From: Bowmanella denitrificans
Lineage (GTDB): Bacteria > Pseudomonadota > Gammaproteobacteria > Enterobacterales > Alteromonadaceae
Length of the DNA: 64,000 bases
Reading direction: 5' to 3'
NCBI RefSeq assembly: GCF_039522935.1
Contig: NZ_BAAAEI010000006.1
Coordinates: 310,001 to 374,000 of the forward strand
Each line of letters opens with the position of its first letter. The stretch's first letter is position 1. The notes beneath the pieces were generated by a model that was given only the letters and a program-made list of their open reading frames with translations, did no database searches and was not told where the DNA came from. Shown here in pieces: positions 34,406 to 43,490 of this stretch. The position numbers were made by a program, and so were the translations under genes.

Positions 34406-35836
34406 TTGTCCGGTTCGACTATTTTTTGGCACGACTACGAGACCTGGGGTGCCAACCCACAGAAAGATCATCCCGCTCAGTTTGCTGGAATACGCACGGA
34501 TCTGGAGTTAAACACCATAGGCAAGCCAGTCAAACTGTACTGTCAGATCCCCAGTGATTACCTGCCCCATCCACAGGCCTGCCTGATTACCGGGATTACA
34601 CCGCAGCTCACACTGCGCGATGGTTTGCCGGAATCCCAGTTTATGGCCCGGATCCATCAGGAATTCAGTCAGCCGAACACTTGTGTGGCAGGCTACAACA
34701 GCATTCGCTTTGACGACGAAGTCACCCGTTACAGCCTGTACCGTAATTTTTACGATCCCTATACGCGGGAATGGCAACAGGGTAATAGTCGCTGGGACAT
34801 TATCGATATGGTTCGGGCCTGCTATGCCCTGCGCCCGGAAGGTATCAATTGGCCGCAAAAAGACGACGGCACACCAAGCTTCCGGCTAGAGGACCTGACC
34901 CAGGCAAACGGCATCAGCCATGAGTCCGCTCACGATGCCATGTCCGATGTATATGCGACTATTGCGCTGGCAAAACTGGTAAAAGAAAAGCAGCCCAAAC
35001 TTTATAATTATCTGTTTGATTTGCGTAACAAGAAGAAAGTCCAGGCACAGCTAGACTGCTATCGTATGACCCCGGTAGTACATATCTCTTCCAAGCTCCC
35101 GGCGCATCAGGGTTGCTGCACTTGGGTGGCTCCAGTTTGTCAGCATCCAGTTAATCGCAATGCGGTGGTGGTATTGAATCTGGCACTCGACCCAACCCCT
35201 CTGGCCGAGCTGAACAGTGAGCAACTGCGTGAAAAACTTTATCAAAGCTCGAGAATGCTGGAAGAAGGCGAACAGCGCCTGCCGATTAAGCTGATTCACC
35301 TAAACAAGTGCCCGGTGGTGGCACCGGCTAAAACCCTGAGCCCGGAAAACGCCGAACGCCTGGGTATTGACCGTGACGCGTGCCTGCAAAACCTGGAGCG
35401 TATTCGCGCTATTCCCAACCTGGTACAAAAACTCCAGGAATTGTTTGACACTTCAAGCCCACAGGATGCGCAGGATCCAGATTACGCGCTGTATAGCGGG
35501 GGCTTTTTATCTGATGCAGATCGTGCCCGTTGCGATCAGGTCAGGCAAGCCAACGCCGATCAGTTGGCCGCGCTGGACTGGCAGTTTGATGACCCAAGGC
35601 TTAAAACATTGCTGTTTCGCTACCGGGCCAGAAACTTTCCGGCCAGTCTGAGTGCCGATGAAGTACAAAAATGGCAGGAGCATCGCCGCACAAAATTACT
35701 GGATAACGCAGCACAAGCCAGTATCAATATGGAAGAATACCTGCAGGAGCTGGAAAAATTAGGGCAACAACATCAACAGGACAGCAACAAGCTGGCAATT
35801 TTACGCGCCCTGTATCAATATGCGCAGAGCATTTAG
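34406..35836 (+). CDS. sbcB: Exodeoxyribonuclease I
   Basis: 476 residues, DEDDh 3'-5' single-strand exonuclease with roles in recombination and mismatch repair. Asp10 and Glu12 are in FWHDYETWG; AGYNSIRFDDEVTRYSLYRN and ESAHDAMSDVYATIALAKL complete the active site; SH3-like and helical C-terminal domains follow. The start is TTG at 34406, seven bases after GGAAGG, giving an N-terminus that aligns with E. coli SbcB. The nearest upstream in-frame start, TTG at 34391, has poorer context. Confidence 0.96.
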   Translation: MSGSTIFWHDYETWGANPQKDHPAQFAGIRTDLELNTIGKPVKLYCQIPSDYLPHPQACLITGITPQLTLRDGLPESQFMARIHQEFSQPNTCVAGYNSIRFDDEVTRYSLYRNFYDPYTREWQQGNSRWDIIDMVRACYALRPEGINWPQKDDGTPSFRLEDLTQANGISHESAHDAMSDVYATIALAKLVKEKQPKLYNYLFDLRNKKKVQAQLDCYRMTPVVHISSKLPAHQGCCTWVAPVCQHPVNRNAVVVLNLALDPTPLAELNSEQLREKLYQSSRMLEEGEQRLPIKLIHLNKCPVVAPAKTLSPENAERLGIDRDACLQNLERIRAIPNLVQKLQELFDTSSPQDAQDPDYALYSGGFLSDADRARCDQVRQANADQLAALDWQFDDPRLKTLLFRYRARNFPASLSADEVQKWQEHRRTKLLDNAAQASINMEEYLQELEKLGQQHQQDSNKLAILRALYQYAQSI

Positions 35837-35925
35837 CATCCAGTAGCAGACAGCGCCAGTAAGATATGGTAAATGTTAATTTATTGTTGTCGATAACAAG
35901 GCAATGGCATTAACAGGGTGGAAGT

Positions 35926-37581
35926 ATGAAGGGTATAACCCTAGTCCTGGAAGACAGTGGCAAATTTCTCAGGCTGAATGTTCACACCGAACAAGTGGAC
36001 AGTAGTCCCGACGCCAAGCAGTTGATTCAACTGATTAAAGACAGTGAGCATGGCAAGTTGTTTGTACTGGAAGATACCCTGGTCAAGATTCAGCAGGATA
36101 TCCACAAAGCTAAAGAAAACAACAGCCACCGGGAAATCAATGAGCGGGTGGCCGAGCGTCGCGATGCCGAAGTAAAATTCAAACTCCTTGATTCTGATAT
36201 GCTGGCTGAGCTCAGCCTGACCAGCGCCTGCGGCGGTGCCAATCCTAATTACCCGCAGTTATTGAAGATGGCCCGCAACGCCGATATTAAACGCGGCCTG
36301 TCGAGAAAACGCCTGAAAATAGCCTTACAGTTAGCCGCCATAGAGCCCCCTGGCACACAAATAAAAGAAGTGGTCGCCAAAGGTTTACCCATGCGACCTG
36401 GCCGCAATTCCAGAATGTTACCCCTGGTTCCTAATGCCCTTGAACGCATTTTACGTCCACAGGAAATCAGTGTATCCAGAGTGGACATGCGCGATTTGGG
36501 CGATGTTATCTGTGTAAAAGCCGGTACGCCGTTGTTGCGCCGCACTCCGCCAAGCCAGGGCCGCACAGGCTTTACGGTCAGGGGCGAGAGTTTGCAGCCG
36601 ACGCCAGGTGAATGGCAACCCCTAAAGCCTGGCAGTGGCACTGTGGTCAGCCCAGACGATGAAAATCTGTTGCTGGCTGAAATCGCTGGCATGCCCAAGT
36701 TTAACCAGGGTGATATGTGGGTAGATGAAACCTTTGTGTGCAAGGGAGTAAACGTCGGCACTGGTAATGTCAATTATGACGGCGCAGTCATCGTCAACGG
36801 GGATGTTACCGAAAAGATGATCATTACCGCTGCCGGTGATGTCACCATTAACGGCTTTGTTGAGTCCGCCATTATCCAGGCCGGCGGCGATATCATTATC
36901 ACACAAGGTGCGATGGGCAAGCAGAGTGAAAATGGCAGAAATGAATACAGCACCAAGCTCTCTGCGCAAGGCAGTATTCATGTGCAACATGGCCAGGGTT
37001 TAGATATTACCTGTAACGGCAATGTGACGGTGGGTAAACAGTTGGCCCACAGCCTGATCGTCTGTCGGGGCAGTGTTACGGTAGGCCCTATTGATAATCC
37101 CAACGGCAATCTGTTTGGCTGCGAAATCCAGTGTCAGGGGCCAATCCAGGCAGGTACTATTGGCGCGGTCTCCGGCTCTAATCTGTTTGTGGATTACAGC
37201 GAGGGTTTTAATTTTCTGGTTGAACGCATCGATGTAATGGATGAGATGCTTAAACAGATACAAGACAATTACTATCGTCATAAAGGCCGGATGGAGATAA
37301 TAAAAAAGAAGCGCTTGCCCAGTGATCTCGCCAGGAAAGTCAATATGGCGGTAAAACTGTATAAAAGTGAAGAGCAGTTACTGGCTTGGGTCACCAAGAA
37401 AGTGGAAGAATTGCGCAAGGCAAAAGAGCAATATCAAAATATTATTGGTATGTCCGCCAGCAAAAAGCTGCACGCAGGGGTTATCGTCAAACTGAATAAC
37501 CGCACCTGGAAGGCCGACCGCGATTATTCACGCGGTCGGGTGCATTATTTTGAGCACCAATGGCATTTTGAGCCCAAATAA
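35926..37581 (+). CDS. DUF342/FapA-domain polymer-forming-type protein
   Basis: 551 residues, cytoplasmic. The central part (about 250-430) is a right-handed beta-helix-like repeat: GAVIVNGDVTEKMIITAAGD, VTINGFVESAIIQAGGD and SLIVCRGSVTVGPIDNPNG. It is followed by a coiled-coil (about 430-510) rich in Lys, Glu and Met. This is DUF342 (FapA). Members have been linked to flagellar or cell-surface control in Vibrio and others, but the role is not established here. A good GGTGGAAG Shine-Dalgarno precedes the ATG. It is convergent with the next gene with only 3 bp between stops. Confidence 0.88.
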   Translation: MKGITLVLEDSGKFLRLNVHTEQVDSSPDAKQLIQLIKDSEHGKLFVLEDTLVKIQQDIHKAKENNSHREINERVAERRDAEVKFKLLDSDMLAELSLTSACGGANPNYPQLLKMARNADIKRGLSRKRLKIALQLAAIEPPGTQIKEVVAKGLPMRPGRNSRMLPLVPNALERILRPQEISVSRVDMRDLGDVICVKAGTPLLRRTPPSQGRTGFTVRGESLQPTPGEWQPLKPGSGTVVSPDDENLLLAEIAGMPKFNQGDMWVDETFVCKGVNVGTGNVNYDGAVIVNGDVTEKMIITAAGDVTINGFVESAIIQAGGDIIITQGAMGKQSENGRNEYSTKLSAQGSIHVQHGQGLDITCNGNVTVGKQLAHSLIVCRGSVTVGPIDNPNGNLFGCEIQCQGPIQAGTIGAVSGSNLFVDYSEGFNFLVERIDVMDEMLKQIQDNYYRHKGRMEIIKKKRLPSDLARKVNMAVKLYKSEEQLLAWVTKKVEELRKAKEQYQNIIGMSASKKLHAGVIVKLNNRTWKADRDYSRGRVHYFEHQWHFEPK

Positions 37582-37584
37582 CGA

Positions 37585-38448
37585 TTAGCGTTTTAACCTG
37601 GCCAATAAACTGGATGTATCCCAGCGATTACCGCCCATGGCCTGCACGTCGGCATAGAACTGATCAACCAGCGCGGTAACCGGCAAGGTCACGCCAAGCT
37701 CCCGGCCTTGTTGTAGGGCAATGCCTAAGTCCTTACGCATCCAATCCACAGCAAAACCAAAATCGTATTCACCTGCCAGCATGGTCTTATGGCGGTTTTC
37801 CATTTGCCAGGACTGCGCGGCACCTTTGCTGATCACCTCAACCACGGCCTCACAATCCAGTCCGGCCTGCTGCCCAAAATTCATGGCTTCTGCCAGTCCT
37901 TGGACCACACCAGCGATACAGATTTGGTTCATCATTTTCGCCAGTTGTCCGGTTCCGCAATCGCCCAGCAACCGACAAAAACGCGCATAGCTTTGCATCA
38001 CCGGCTCGGCTTTTTGGTAGGCCGCTTGCTTGCCCCCGACCATAATAGTTAACTGACCATTTTCAGCACCGGCCTGCCCGCCAGATACTGGTGCATCTAA
38101 AAAGCCCACCTGCTTTTCGGCACATAGAGCTTCCAGTTCGCGCGCCACGCTGGCTGATGCGGTGGTGTGATCTACCAATACTGTATTAGCCTGCATGCCA
38201 GCCAACGCACCATGTTCACCCAGCACCACGCTGCGCAGATCATCGTCATTCCCCACACAAACAAACACCAGTTGCGCATCAGAAGCAGCTTGTTTAGGGG
38301 TGTCGGCCAGGGTGCCCTGATATTGCTTTACCCATTCCCCGGCTTTTTGCCGGGTTCGGTTGTATACACAGACATCGAAACCTGCCTTTTGCAAATGTCC
38401 GGCCATGGGATAGCCCATCACCCCCAATCCGATAAAACTCACCTTCAT
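37585..38448 (-). CDS. Beta-hydroxyacid dehydrogenase (3-hydroxyisobutyrate dehydrogenase family)
   Basis: 287 residues. The N-terminal Rossmann motif is FIGLGVMGYPMAGHL; DAPVSGGQAGAENGQLTIMV is the substrate-binding signature; the catalytic Lys is in GQLAKMMNQ. Candidate substrates include 3-hydroxyisobutyrate, tartronate semialdehyde and succinic semialdehyde. The ATG at 38448 follows AGGG. It runs divergently from the glutathione peroxidase gene. Confidence 0.88.
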   Translation of the reverse strand: MKVSFIGLGVMGYPMAGHLQKAGFDVCVYNRTRQKAGEWVKQYQGTLADTPKQAASDAQLVFVCVGNDDDLRSVVLGEHGALAGMQANTVLVDHTTASASVARELEALCAEKQVGFLDAPVSGGQAGAENGQLTIMVGGKQAAYQKAEPVMQSYARFCRLLGDCGTGQLAKMMNQICIAGVVQGLAEAMNFGQQAGLDCEAVVEVISKGAAQSWQMENRHKTMLAGEYDFGFAVDWMRKDLGIALQQGRELGVTLPVTALVDQFYADVQAMGGNRWDTSSLLARLKR

Positions 38449-38534
38449 GAAAACAGCCCTTTTGTTGCTTGGCGAAACTGATAATTTATGCTGACATAGC
38501 TCAGGCCCATGGCACATTATCCTCAGGAGAACTC

Positions 38535-39023
38535 ATGACAACGTCAGTGCATGATTTTGACATGCAACTAAGCAACGGCCAAACCCAAACGCTGTCCGAT
38601 TATCGCGGTAAGGTGCTACTTATCGTTAATACTGCCAGCCAATGTGGATTCACCCCGCAATATGCCGGATTACAACACCTGTACCAGCAACTTGGACCTG
38701 AGGGTTTTGAGATCCTGGCGTTTCCATGCAACCAGTTTGGACAGCAGGAGCCAGGCTCTAATACGGATATTCAACAATTCTGTGACCTGAAGTTTAATGT
38801 CAGTTTTCCCCTGTTTGCTAAAGTGGAGGTCAATGGTCAGCATGCCGCTCCGCTGTATCAATATTTAAAAGACCAGGCTCCGGGGATCTTAGGTAGTAAA
38901 AGTATTAAGTGGAATTTCACTAAGTTTCTGGTGGATAAGCAGGGCAAGGTAGTAAAACGCTACGCCAGTACCACTAAACCAGACGCCATGCGGGCTGATA
39001 TTCAAGCGCTGCTATCAAAGTGA
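38535..39023 (+). CDS. Glutathione peroxidase-family thiol peroxidase
   Basis: 162 residues. The peroxidatic position is Cys37 (IVNTASQCGFTPQY), not selenocysteine. FPCNQFGQQEPGS supplies the active-site Gln and a second Cys; WNFTKFLVDKQG supplies Trp and Asn. Cys-type bacterial members are usually reduced by thioredoxin or glutathione. AGGAGA lies upstream of the ATG. It is followed after 17 bp by the D-lactate dehydrogenase gene, so the two may share a transcript. Confidence 0.94.
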   Translation: MTTSVHDFDMQLSNGQTQTLSDYRGKVLLIVNTASQCGFTPQYAGLQHLYQQLGPEGFEILAFPCNQFGQQEPGSNTDIQQFCDLKFNVSFPLFAKVEVNGQHAAPLYQYLKDQAPGILGSKSIKWNFTKFLVDKQGKVVKRYASTTKPDAMRADIQALLSK

Positions 39024-39040
39024 ATAAATAAGGAGATTTT

Positions 39041-40027
39041 ATGCAAGTTGCCGTGTTTAGTGCCAAGGCCTATGACGAACAGTACTTAAACCAGGCCAGA
39101 GGCGACATATCACTAACCTTTATCGAATCCCGGTTGAATAAGCAAACCGTCAGTCTGGCGCAGGGCTTTGACGCGGTCTGTGTGTTTGTTAATGATCAGT
39201 TGGACAAAGCGGTTCTGAGCGCCCTGCATGCACAAGGTGTACGGCATATTGCCCTGCGCTGCGCAGGTTTTAATAATGTCGATTTGGACAGCGCTAAGGC
39301 GCTGGGAATTGGAGTTTCCAGAGTTCCGGCCTATTCCCCGGAAGCAGTAGCAGAGCATACCCTGGCCCTGGTCCTTACCCTTAACCGTAAGTTACACAAG
39401 GCCTATAACCGTATCAAAGAAGGCAATTTCTCTTTGGACGGCCTACTAGGCTTTAACCTGCATGGCAAAACGATTGGCCTGATCGGCACAGGGCGTATAG
39501 GTATAGCTACTGCCAGACTGTTTCATGGGTTTGGCTGCCAGTTGCTATGCCACGATCCTTACCCCAGTGCGGAAGTTATACAGCTCGGCGGGCAATATAC
39601 TTCAATGGATGAATTATGTGAGCGAGCAGATATTATCAGCCTGCATTGTCCGCTGACCCCGGATACCCGCCACCTGATTGATGCAAAGCGGCTGGCCAAA
39701 ATGAAAAACGGCGTAATGCTGATCAACACATCCAGAGGCGCCTTGGTGGACACGCAGGCGGTGATCCAGGCGCTGAAAAGCCAGAAAATTGGTTTTCTGG
39801 GCCTGGACGTGTATGAAATGGAGGGGGATTTGTTCTTTGAAGATCTGTCTAATCAGATTATTCAGGACGATGTGTTCCAGCGCTTGTGCACCTTTCCCAA
39901 TGTGCTGATCACTGGTCATCAGGGCTTTTTTACTCAGGAAGCCCTGTGTCAGATTGCGGCGGTGACACTGAACAATTTGCGCTTGGCCGGGCAAGGTAAA
40001 AGTGACGAACTTACCCGCCTGGCTTGA
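39041..40027 (+). CDS. ldhA: D-lactate dehydrogenase (fermentative, NAD-dependent)
   Basis: 328 residues, D-2-hydroxyacid dehydrogenase. The NAD-binding motif is GTGRIGIATARLFHGFGC. Catalytic Arg is in LINTSRGALVDT, Glu in LDVYEMEGDLFFED and His in LITGHQGFFT. The YEMEGDLFFED motif is characteristic of LdhA-type enzymes. It interconverts pyruvate and D-lactate. AAGGAG is upstream. Its 3' end overlaps the convergent cmoM gene by 17 bp. Confidence 0.93.
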   Translation: MQVAVFSAKAYDEQYLNQARGDISLTFIESRLNKQTVSLAQGFDAVCVFVNDQLDKAVLSALHAQGVRHIALRCAGFNNVDLDSAKALGIGVSRVPAYSPEAVAEHTLALVLTLNRKLHKAYNRIKEGNFSLDGLLGFNLHGKTIGLIGTGRIGIATARLFHGFGCQLLCHDPYPSAEVIQLGGQYTSMDELCERADIISLHCPLTPDTRHLIDAKRLAKMKNGVMLINTSRGALVDTQAVIQALKSQKIGFLGLDVYEMEGDLFFEDLSNQIIQDDVFQRLCTFPNVLITGHQGFFTQEALCQIAAVTLNNLRLAGQGKSDELTRLA

Positions 40028-40775
40028 TGGCAATTAAATGGAAGTAGCGGCCAAGCCATAAATACGGATGACGGGTGCCGTACTCCAGTTCTTTGGCTTT
40101 AATCTGCTCATAGTGACTGGTTTGAATGCTTTTATCCCGTACATAGTCGTGGAAACAACGAATCCCGGCTTTGTGCACCACCTGCAAGCCGCTGGCTTGC
40201 AGGAAGTCCAGCACCTGGCTGGGGCACACCGCATTATTGGGATTCAGGCGCACCCGGTTAGGTACAACAAAATCCTTATCAATATAGTCAAAGTTACCAT
40301 AAATCAGATTACTGAATACGTGCGCGTCACGGTTAAAAAAGCTCAGAGACAATTGGCCGCCCGGAGCCAGATTTTGCAACAGCGAATCCAATGCATCCAA
40401 AGGACGACTCAGCCATTCCAGAACCGCATGACAAAGCACTAACTCAAACTCGCCCTGTTCTGTCAGCTTCTGCAATGGCCCGCAGTGGTAGGAAACCTGC
40501 GGGTAATTGGCCAGCTTTTGCCTGGCAATAGCCAGGGCATCTTCTGACACGTCATTCAGTGTTACCTGATGGCCTAGCTCTGCCAGAGTCTGGGTCATGA
40601 CCCCGGTACCGCCACCGGCGTCCAGCACCCGCACCGGTGTTTTTGGCAAATGTTGGTGCAGATAATGCTCTAGCAATTCATGGCGCAGCCGACCTTTGGT
40701 GGTGCCGTAGATATTTTTCTCAAACTTTTCGGCGATGCGATCAAAACTTTGATCCTGGCTGTACTGTTTATGCAT
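40011..40775 (-). CDS. cmoM: tRNA 5-carboxymethoxyuridine methyltransferase CmoM
   Basis: 254 residues, SAM-dependent methyltransferase. It shares FDRIAEKFEKNIYGTTKGRL with E. coli CmoM, then the SAM motif VRVLDAGGGTGVMTQTLAEL, CHAVLEWLSRPLDAL and GNFDYIDKDF, and near the end GIRCFHDYVRDK. CmoM methyl-esterifies cmo5U34 to mcmo5U34 in several tRNAs. The enzymes making cmo5U (cmoA, cmoB) are 11 kb away in this same window. It is 10 bp downstream of the Nif3-like gene. Confidence 0.93.
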   Translation of the reverse strand: MHKQYSQDQSFDRIAEKFEKNIYGTTKGRLRHELLEHYLHQHLPKTPVRVLDAGGGTGVMTQTLAELGHQVTLNDVSEDALAIARQKLANYPQVSYHCGPLQKLTEQGEFELVLCHAVLEWLSRPLDALDSLLQNLAPGGQLSLSFFNRDAHVFSNLIYGNFDYIDKDFVVPNRVRLNPNNAVCPSQVLDFLQASGLQVVHKAGIRCFHDYVRDKSIQTSHYEQIKAKELEYGTRHPYLWLGRYFHLIAIKPGG

Positions 40776-40785
40776 CCGTCTTACC

Positions 40786-41544
40786 TCAGGCCGGATTGGC
40801 TATATCAATAAAGCGCACCTGCAAACCCAATTCAGCCGCCAGGTGCTCTCCCAACGCTTTGGCACCATATCGCTCCGTGGCGTGGTGACCGGCAGCAAAA
40901 AAGGCGATTCCACATTCCCGTGCCACATGAATGGTCTGCTCAGACACCTCACCGGTGATAAATGCGTCGATGCCCTGCTCTGCTGCCATATCAATAAAGC
41001 TCTGTCCGCCACCAGTACACCAGGCCACGGTGTTAATGGGCTTGTTGCTGGCTTCTACCAGGGGTTTTCGGCCCAGCCTCTCTTCAATCCGGCTGGCTAA
41101 TGTTTGTGCATCCAACGCTTGTGCAAAACGGCCCCGCATCGCTACAGACTGAGGATTATTTATCTCTAAAGCACCTTCCACCTGAATCTCCAGTAATTGT
41201 GCAAGCTGCGCGTTGTTGCCCAGTTCAGGATGAATATCCAATGGCAGATGATAGGCAAGCAGGTTGATATCGGCTTTTAGTAAGGTTGCCAGACGCTGCT
41301 TCCGCATACCACGAATGGTGGCATCTTCACCGCGCCAGAAGTAGCCATGATGCACAATAATCGCATCGGCATTATCTTCAACGGCGGCATCCAGCAGGGC
41401 CTGACTGGCCGTTACACCAGTGACCACCCGGGTTATCTTTTCGCAACCCTCAACCTGCAATCCATTCGGGCAGTAATCCTTAATTCGCGCCGGGCTGAGC
41501 AATTGGTCAAGATAATCGATGAGCTGTTGTCTGCTGATAGTCAT
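40786..41544 (-). CDS. Nif3-like dinuclear metal center protein (YbgI family)
   Basis: 252 residues. Metal-ligand motifs are VHHGYFWRGED (HHG) and, near the C-terminus, ECGIAFFAAGHHATERYGA (GHHxxE). CPNGLQVEG is the family opening. E. coli YbgI forms a hexameric toroid with two metals per subunit; proposed hydrolase roles are not settled. I take the ATG at 41544 (MTISRQQLIDYLDQLL); the longer frame to 41811 adds 89 unlikely residues and would cross the next gene's start. Confidence 0.92.
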   Translation of the reverse strand: MTISRQQLIDYLDQLLSPARIKDYCPNGLQVEGCEKITRVVTGVTASQALLDAAVEDNADAIIVHHGYFWRGEDATIRGMRKQRLATLLKADINLLAYHLPLDIHPELGNNAQLAQLLEIQVEGALEINNPQSVAMRGRFAQALDAQTLASRIEERLGRKPLVEASNKPINTVAWCTGGGQSFIDMAAEQGIDAFITGEVSEQTIHVARECGIAFFAAGHHATERYGAKALGEHLAAELGLQVRFIDIANPA

Positions 41545-41673
41545 GAATCGCCTGTTTTTGTAACAAAAGGGTTGAAAATTAGACATTAAATAGCAAAGAA
41601 GGTATAACAATGCATTCTGCTGTTTTAAGTGCCCAAAAGCACTAAGTTTAATGTATTGGGAGAGTCCCCGAGT

Positions 41674-42015
41674 ATGAGTAAGTTGGATAAAGACGAGATT
41701 ATCGCCAAATTCACTGAAGCCTACCAGGCCGCCCATGGCAAGGCTCCGGTAATTGAGGCCAAAGGTGGGTGGTACTCCGTTGATGGTGGTAAGAACCTGC
41801 GCCTGGCACAACTGGAAGAAATGATCGGCGAATTAGGTAGTGCCAAGGCAGCCCCGGCAGCCAAGACCGAGAAAAAGGCCACTTCCACAGCCAAGCCCGC
41901 CGCCAAAAAGCCTGCAGCAACCAAAGCCAAGGCCAAACAATCCTCTTTTAACGTTAAGGCCTATTGGGCAGAGCAACTGGCGGCCAAAGACCATTTGTGC
42001 CGCGAACCACGTTAA
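41674..42015 (+). CDS. Small basic Lys/Ala-rich protein (SyrB-like, Alteromonadales type)
   Basis: 113 residues. A compact N-terminal part (MSKLDKDEIIAKFTEAYQAA to RLAQLEEMIGEL) contains KGGWYSVDGGKNLRL. A histone-H1-like tail of repeated Ala-Lys-Pro follows (AAKTEKKATSTAKPAAKKPA), then a short C-terminal segment FNVKAYWAEQLAAKD. I recall proteins of this type annotated as SyrB-like regulators, but no function is established. The tail suggests nucleic-acid binding. The ATG at 41674 has only a weak Shine-Dalgarno. Confidence 0.75.
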   Translation: MSKLDKDEIIAKFTEAYQAAHGKAPVIEAKGGWYSVDGGKNLRLAQLEEMIGELGSAKAAPAAKTEKKATSTAKPAAKKPAATKAKAKQSSFNVKAYWAEQLAAKDHLCREPR

Positions 42016-42034
42016 TTGGCCAAAGCCAAGGTTT

Positions 42035-42062
42035 AAAAAAGCGACCATCAGGTCGCTTTTTT
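42035..42062. terminator. Bidirectional terminator between the basic small protein and phrB
   Basis: Six A, GCGACC, loop ATCA, GGTCGC, six T: a symmetric hairpin with U-runs on both strands. It overlaps the 3' end of phrB. Confidence 0.9.
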
Positions 42063-43487
42063 GTGCATATCTAAAAATTGTCCGAACCTTTCCTTTGTGC
42101 TGCTTACCGCTTGTTTGTGCTCCACTATGGGGGGTGGATAGTTGAGAGACGATGCAGCTTGCCATTTCTGTGGCTCATGCAGATGTTTCTTAGGTACCGT
42201 CTTGAGTTCTGGCAACCACTGCAGCAGAAACTCGCCGTCCGGATCATAGCGTTGTCCCTGGGTAGTGGGATTAAAGATCCTGAAATAAGGGGCTGCATCA
42301 GTGCCCACTGAAGCACTCCACTGCCACCCACCGTTATTTGAGGCAAAATCTCCGTCGATTAACCTCGACATAAAATACTCCTCACCCCAGCGCCATGGCA
42401 GCAGCAGATGTTTACATAGAAAGCTTGCCACAATCATACGTAACCTGTTGTGCATCCAACCTGTGGCATTTAAGCAGCGCATGGCCGCATCCACTATGGG
42501 GTAACCGGTTTGCCCCTGACACCAGGCGTCAAATAAATTCCGGTCATCACACCAATTGAAGGCATCATACTTTTCGATAAAGCAGCGATGCATGCACAGA
42601 TGGGGAAAATGAAACATCACATAGCGGTAAAAATCACGCCAGGCCAGTTCACGCAACCATACATGTGCGCCCCCCGAACCATCCAGCATGGCCTCGCCAA
42701 ACCGAATCAGCATGCTATGCGCCAGTTGCCTTGGTGCCACCGCACCGATACTTAAATAGGGCGACAAGCCACTACTGCCATGCTGTGCGGGGAAATCCCG
42801 GCTTTGCGCATACCTGCTGACAGCGTCGGTCAGAAAATCATCTATTTTTTCATCAAGTGCACTTGATGCAGCGGGCCATCCCATCTCATCCGCATTTTGC
42901 ATATAGCGCTGGATACTGTTGTCTGAGTCAAGAAGTGCTTCGGGCAACGAGAGGGTAAGCTGCACAGCTTGCCAGGGCTGGCTGTGCGGCAGATCGTTTC
43001 TTAAGTGTGCCAGCCATTGATTAAAATAAGGGGTAAAAACCTTGTAGGGTTTACCTTCTTTATTCAACTGTTGATCGGGCCGCACCATGCAGGTGTCATG
43101 AAAAATGCCGGTAACAATCCCCTGCTCAGCCAGTAAGGCTTTGACTTTCTGGTCACGGCGCCGTTCATCCAGTTCATATTCAGCATTGAGATACAGATGT
43201 GTTATACGCTGCTCGGTGCATATGGCCTTTAATTTTTCAGGGATCGCTGCAAAATCAGCGACCTGCATGATATTAAGACACACACCTTTATCGGCCAGTT
43301 CCTGCTTTAGCTGCAACAGCCTACGTACTAACAGGTCAAGCTTTATGGGTGCCAAACCGTAGTGTTGCCACTGCTGTGGCGTGATAAAAAATACCGCCGT
43401 CACTGTCTGGTGATTAGCCACTGCGTAAGTTAACGGACTATGCCAGACGCCGCGTAGATCACTGCGAAACCATACTAATGCACTCAA
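42048..43487 (-). CDS. phrB: Deoxyribodipyrimidine photolyase
   Basis: 479 residues, class I CPD photolyase. The N-terminal alpha/beta antenna domain begins LVWFRSDLRGVWHSPLTYAV. The FAD domain has GYPIVDAAMRCLNATGWMHN, FMSRLIDGDFASNNGGWQWS and GTDAAPYFRIFNPTTQG. The usual DLRxxDNxAL motif at the N-terminus reads DLRGVWHSPL here, an unusual divergence. The start is TTG at 43487, 3 bp after the YbgA stop, with GAGG nine bases upstream. Coupled to the YbgA-type gene as in E. coli ybgA-phrB. Confidence 0.95.
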   Translation of the reverse strand: MSALVWFRSDLRGVWHSPLTYAVANHQTVTAVFFITPQQWQHYGLAPIKLDLLVRRLLQLKQELADKGVCLNIMQVADFAAIPEKLKAICTEQRITHLYLNAEYELDERRRDQKVKALLAEQGIVTGIFHDTCMVRPDQQLNKEGKPYKVFTPYFNQWLAHLRNDLPHSQPWQAVQLTLSLPEALLDSDNSIQRYMQNADEMGWPAASSALDEKIDDFLTDAVSRYAQSRDFPAQHGSSGLSPYLSIGAVAPRQLAHSMLIRFGEAMLDGSGGAHVWLRELAWRDFYRYVMFHFPHLCMHRCFIEKYDAFNWCDDRNLFDAWCQGQTGYPIVDAAMRCLNATGWMHNRLRMIVASFLCKHLLLPWRWGEEYFMSRLIDGDFASNNGGWQWSASVGTDAAPYFRIFNPTTQGQRYDPDGEFLLQWLPELKTVPKKHLHEPQKWQAASSLNYPPPIVEHKQAVSSTKERFGQFLDMHKKAT

Positions 43488-43490
43488 AAA

